From Siphonodentalium dalli (lineage: Eukaryota > Mollusca > Scaphopoda > Gadilida > Siphonodentaliidae): a DNA stretch of 64,000 nucleotides. Below are positions 60,931-64,000 of the stretch, one piece after another. The stretch is taken from assembly GCA_032622095.1 (NCBI GenBank), contig CP136066.1, positions 147,281,559-147,345,558 of the forward strand. Reading direction: 5' to 3'. The stretch's first letter is position 1; every line of letters begins with the position of its first letter. The notes under the pieces are model-generated. The model saw only the letters and a list, made by a program, of their open reading frames with translations. It made no database searches and was not told where the DNA came from. The position numbers and the translations under genes were made by a program.

Positions 60931-61394
60931 GATGCTTTCTGTAACACAAACCCATATACCAAAGTAAGATTTAACACATTTCCCTCCATTTAAGGTATTT
61001 TATAATGATTGGACCTGTCCAGAACGGTCCAGGCAAGAATACCGGACCACTGAGATCTGGACCGGACTGGACTGCCTCTTCACTGGACCAGACCACCACT
61101 GGCATCCCTAACCAATTTTCATGTGGGATGATATCACTGTGTGTGCCCAGGGGCTGTTGGTGGCCAAATTGGCCAATGGCCAGATATTTTTGAAATGGCC
61201 AAATAATTTCATTTAACCTGATTTCGCCAAACTTTTGGCCAAAAAGTTGCAAATCTAGTATCAGCAATCACCTCTCAAAATATCACGCGATATCACTGAA
61301 ACCCTTACAGTTAATCAGTAATTGATCACCATGTATGTCTGGATAACAATTTATTAGAAGTGAGACTTTTGCTTACATATCAATACAATGTTGA

Positions 61395-61614
61395 TTAACC
61401 ATTTCTGTACTAAATACTCACTGATGAGTAGTTATCCCTTAGGAATTGTTCAGTTAATAAGTTCAACTTTATTATCTGAACATTTCCCTCCAATAAATAG
61501 GACTCCTTCTGTACTTTTAATTTTCCTGAAAACCTCTCCAGATGAATAATAGATCATTCCAATGTATACTTTTATAACTAACTTGGAGAATCTATCTAGT
61601 ATAGAAAGGGTTAA
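61395..61614 (+). mobile_element. Family C TTAA MITE, full length
   Basis: TTAA at both ends (61,395-61,398 and 61,611-61,614) with ends CCATTTCTGTACTAAATA and TCTAGTATAGAAAGGG. This is the reference copy of family C in the window. Confidence 0.85.
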
Positions 61615-62198
61615 CTTCACAGGGTCCTTTCTTTCAATCAATCGTTATTAATTTATTGCTTTATGGTTTCAACAATAGACAAATCATTGCACATCTATAT
61701 TGGTATAAGGTATCAGCTACATGTAGACCTCAGTTTTTTTTCGGCTCTCATCAGTCCACACTTGCAGTATCGGTTTTCTCATATAAGTCCATCTCAAAAT
61801 TTATCAGTATTTTTTTTAGCACCTTTTGCTTTACTTTTTATCATTATTATTTTTTGTCATTTATGTTTCTTATTAGTTTCGATTCTCTCAATGATGCTAC
61901 AATTCATTTTTTTTTTAATTGGCCAAATAGTTTGAAAATTTGCCAAACAAATTCAGAAATGGTAAAATAGTTGGCCAAAAGAAAAATTTGGCCAGCATGA
62001 ACCCTGAGCGGATTTTGCCCAGTCTGGAGGAGGTGTAGCAAGCATAGCCCAGCCATGCCCATTTGTCAAATCCTGCACTCCTGCCTAACAGAACTCTGAT
62101 CAATCTGATCATGTACCCTGCTGGACAAAACAAGTGTCCACTGCCACCGCGGTGTACTTGCCGTTCGGCCTCGGTGTCACTTTGTGTAACCGCGGTTG

Positions 62199-62340
62199 AG
62201 CACCGCGGCCGAACGGCAAGTACACCGCGGCCGAACGGCAAGTACACCGCGGTCGAACGGCAAGTACACCGCGGCCGAACGGCAAGTACACCGCGGCCGA
62301 ACGGCAAGTACACCGCGGCCGAATGGCATGTACACCGGGG
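62199..62340 (+). repeat. 22-bp GC-rich minisatellite, about six units
   Basis: Units of TACACCGCGGCCGAACGGCA plus AG start at 62,221, 62,243, 62,265, 62,287, 62,309 and 62,331. Each holds the palindrome CCGCGG. An inverted unit (CCGCGGTGTACTTGCCGTTC) lies just upstream at 62,147, so array and inverted unit can fold. Frames through it on both strands are artefacts of the repeat. Confidence 0.95.
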
Positions 62341-62344
62341 TTAT

Positions 62345-64000
62345 ATTTCTGGTTTGTATCGTCTTTTTTCTCGAGTTTAAAACATGTTTTTTATTAGTAG
62401 AAATATACGATGGTTAGTATTTTTAATTAAAGGAAATTTAAATCCGTACATAATATCGGCTTTAAGGTCATTATGACGAATCACATTTATATTTAACCCC
62501 ACTGTTTCAATGATCTAACGAAGATTTTAATGGAACTTTGTTGTCAAATATAAAAAAAACTTAAAAGTCATGCGTCGATCCCGTGCATGCTATGATTGCT
62601 ATCACGTCGACATACACCTGTCAATCATCCAGGATTAGTTTGTGAGATTTTATTCTCTGCTTTAATTGGTTGGCTGTGGGAGGAGCTTACCGATATTTTG
62701 TTCTAATGTGGTATGCAGACCGTATGCTTTGACACCATTACCGATAATAAGTAAATAAAATTAGTCCCATTTTTTTTATTAGAGTTGCTATTATTTTTTT
62801 TAAATATGGTCAAATGAGCATATTGAATAAAAGTGTAATATTCTCAATCCATATATGTGGCAAATCCATTGCCAAGTGAAAATTAACTGCCAGCGTCAGA
62901 AACTGGAAATACGCGACATTTTACGCTTTGCTCTATAATTACACGGTATTTGCCACCCGAGGATGGACTGAATAAAGATTACACAAACAATGTGTGTTGA
63001 AATTTTTTTTAGAATTGTGATGGGACACGTGTATAAGGTCAAAAGGAATAATGCACACGTTTCCCCGAACGGACACCCCGAAATTAGGGGCGGGCGGTAT
63101 GCGTTTCAATTCATTTAATTTTTCCGTTTTATTATGCATTAACAAGCTATTGAAAATACACCATTTATTGTATTCTCTACCAACATTCCTACAGATAAGA
63201 TTTTAGTCATCATATTCAAATAAAAATTGTCATGTTGACAAGTTATGAAAACCACTAGCCCTGATCAGAAAATGCAGATAATTCGGGAAAAACCTTGCGT
63301 GCACAAACAACCACGCGGTCAATACATGTACGTCATGCATGCATGCGTCTATTACTGGTATAATTTATGTAGGAATCTGGATTTTAAAAACCAGACAGCT
63401 ATGACATATATTGACAAACTTATAGTATCTCAACAAACATGCTTACTGTAATTACTTCATTCAAGGGTGAAAGAGAAATAGAGTTTCGTAAATAAATAAA
63501 CATTGGAATACACATCGGCGCCGTATACGCCAATAAAAAAAACGGAGAACCACGATACTTTTGTTTTCGCAACGGAAGTACATTCTCATATATTCCCGTT
63601 TCGTTGAAGTGATGCGCTCTGGTGCCGTGTTTCCCGGAAAGCCGATTAATTTAGCACAATTCCAATCATCCCATGATCTCCCATATCCGATCTATTGCAA
63701 ATCCACATAAACGAACCACGTGGTCTCTTTTATTCAATGGATGTATAAACCATGCATGCATCATTAAATTTTTATTTTGTTATATATCCATTATAAAGTA
63801 TTGTTTACGTATATTGCCACAAAAAAAGTGAGTGAAACCCTTGATTGGGAGTTTGATAATCGTCGTTAATTTTGCGCACATCTGTATATCTCAAATGCCA
63901 GGTGCACGCGAATTACAATTAGTGAACGTCAGCATTATTCAGAAATTTGGCGCAAGGACTGTAGCAATCGTCATTGTTTGCTACATCGTTTTAAACTGTT
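62345..64000. other. No recognised feature
   Basis: AT-rich DNA. Upstream CGRRF1 exons were looked for on the minus strand here and not found. Confidence 0.35.

Noticed and set aside
60717-60932. 71-residue plus-strand frame
   Set aside because: It reads the dispersed repeat whose other copy is at 5.3-5.7 kb, and the frame is not kept there.
61915-62380. Overlapping frames on both strands with repeats such as RGVLAVRPRCT
   Set aside because: They all read the 22-bp minisatellite; since 22 is not a multiple of three, every frame stays open. No start context or homology.
62945-63145. Possible upstream CGRRF1 exon or first exon
   Set aside because: No acceptor/donor pair with a sensible frame and no similarity to CGRRF1 could be found; left unannotated.

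Overview
This window looks like nuclear DNA of an invertebrate, most likely a lophotrochozoan and probably a mollusc. The support is AT-rich sequence, GT-AG introns of hundreds of bases to 10 kb, very dense miniature transposons, repeats with tandem cores of the style known from bivalves (pearl-like), and a metazoan Ty1/copia element. No prokaryotic gene organisation, rRNA or CRISPR array is seen. Species assignment is inference.

Two host genes can be supported. On the plus strand, eleven exons from 4,864 to 34,528 join in one consistent reading frame (1,611 coding bases after one leading base, stop included). They encode the C-terminal about 536 residues of a TOGARAM1 (crescerin) type protein with two TOG domains; the earlier exons lie upstream or were not recognised. 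On the minus strand, two exons (59,072-59,179 and 56,113-56,550) encode the C-terminal part of a CGRRF1-type RING-finger protein. The two genes face each other tail to tail, about 21.6 kb apart. They are not an operon; TOGARAM proteins act on ciliary microtubules and CGRRF1 is a RING ubiquitin ligase.

The rest is mostly transposon. Recognised families are: (A) an hAT-like palindromic MITE with 8-bp target duplications and ends beginning CAAGCC, about ten copies; (B) a TTAA-flanked twin-hairpin MITE, eleven full or partial copies; (C) a second TTAA-flanked MITE starting CCCTTTCTATACTAA, seven copies or fragments; (D) a near-perfect 212-bp foldback element with CAGT ends in TA, seven copies confined to 37.5-54.4 kb; (E) a 4.84-kb TTAA-flanked piggyBac-like non-autonomous element nested in a family C element; (F) a 2.34-kb TA-flanked element rich in CCGCGG palindromes, with an uninterrupted target copy elsewhere in the window; (G) pearl-like elements with tandem cores; (H) one 3.23-kb copia element with identical LTRs whose reverse transcriptase has been deleted, sitting antisense in a TOGARAM1 intron.

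Layout: 1-4.8 kb family B repeats and a 164-bp tandem array; 4.9-34.5 kb TOGARAM1 exons separated by introns full of nested elements; 34.5-56.1 kb intergenic DNA with the foldback cluster; 56.1-59.2 kb CGRRF1 exons; 59.2-64 kb the rest of a CGRRF1 intron or upstream DNA with further repeats and a GC-rich 22-bp minisatellite. Short ORFs in the repeats reflect repeat sequence rather than genes.
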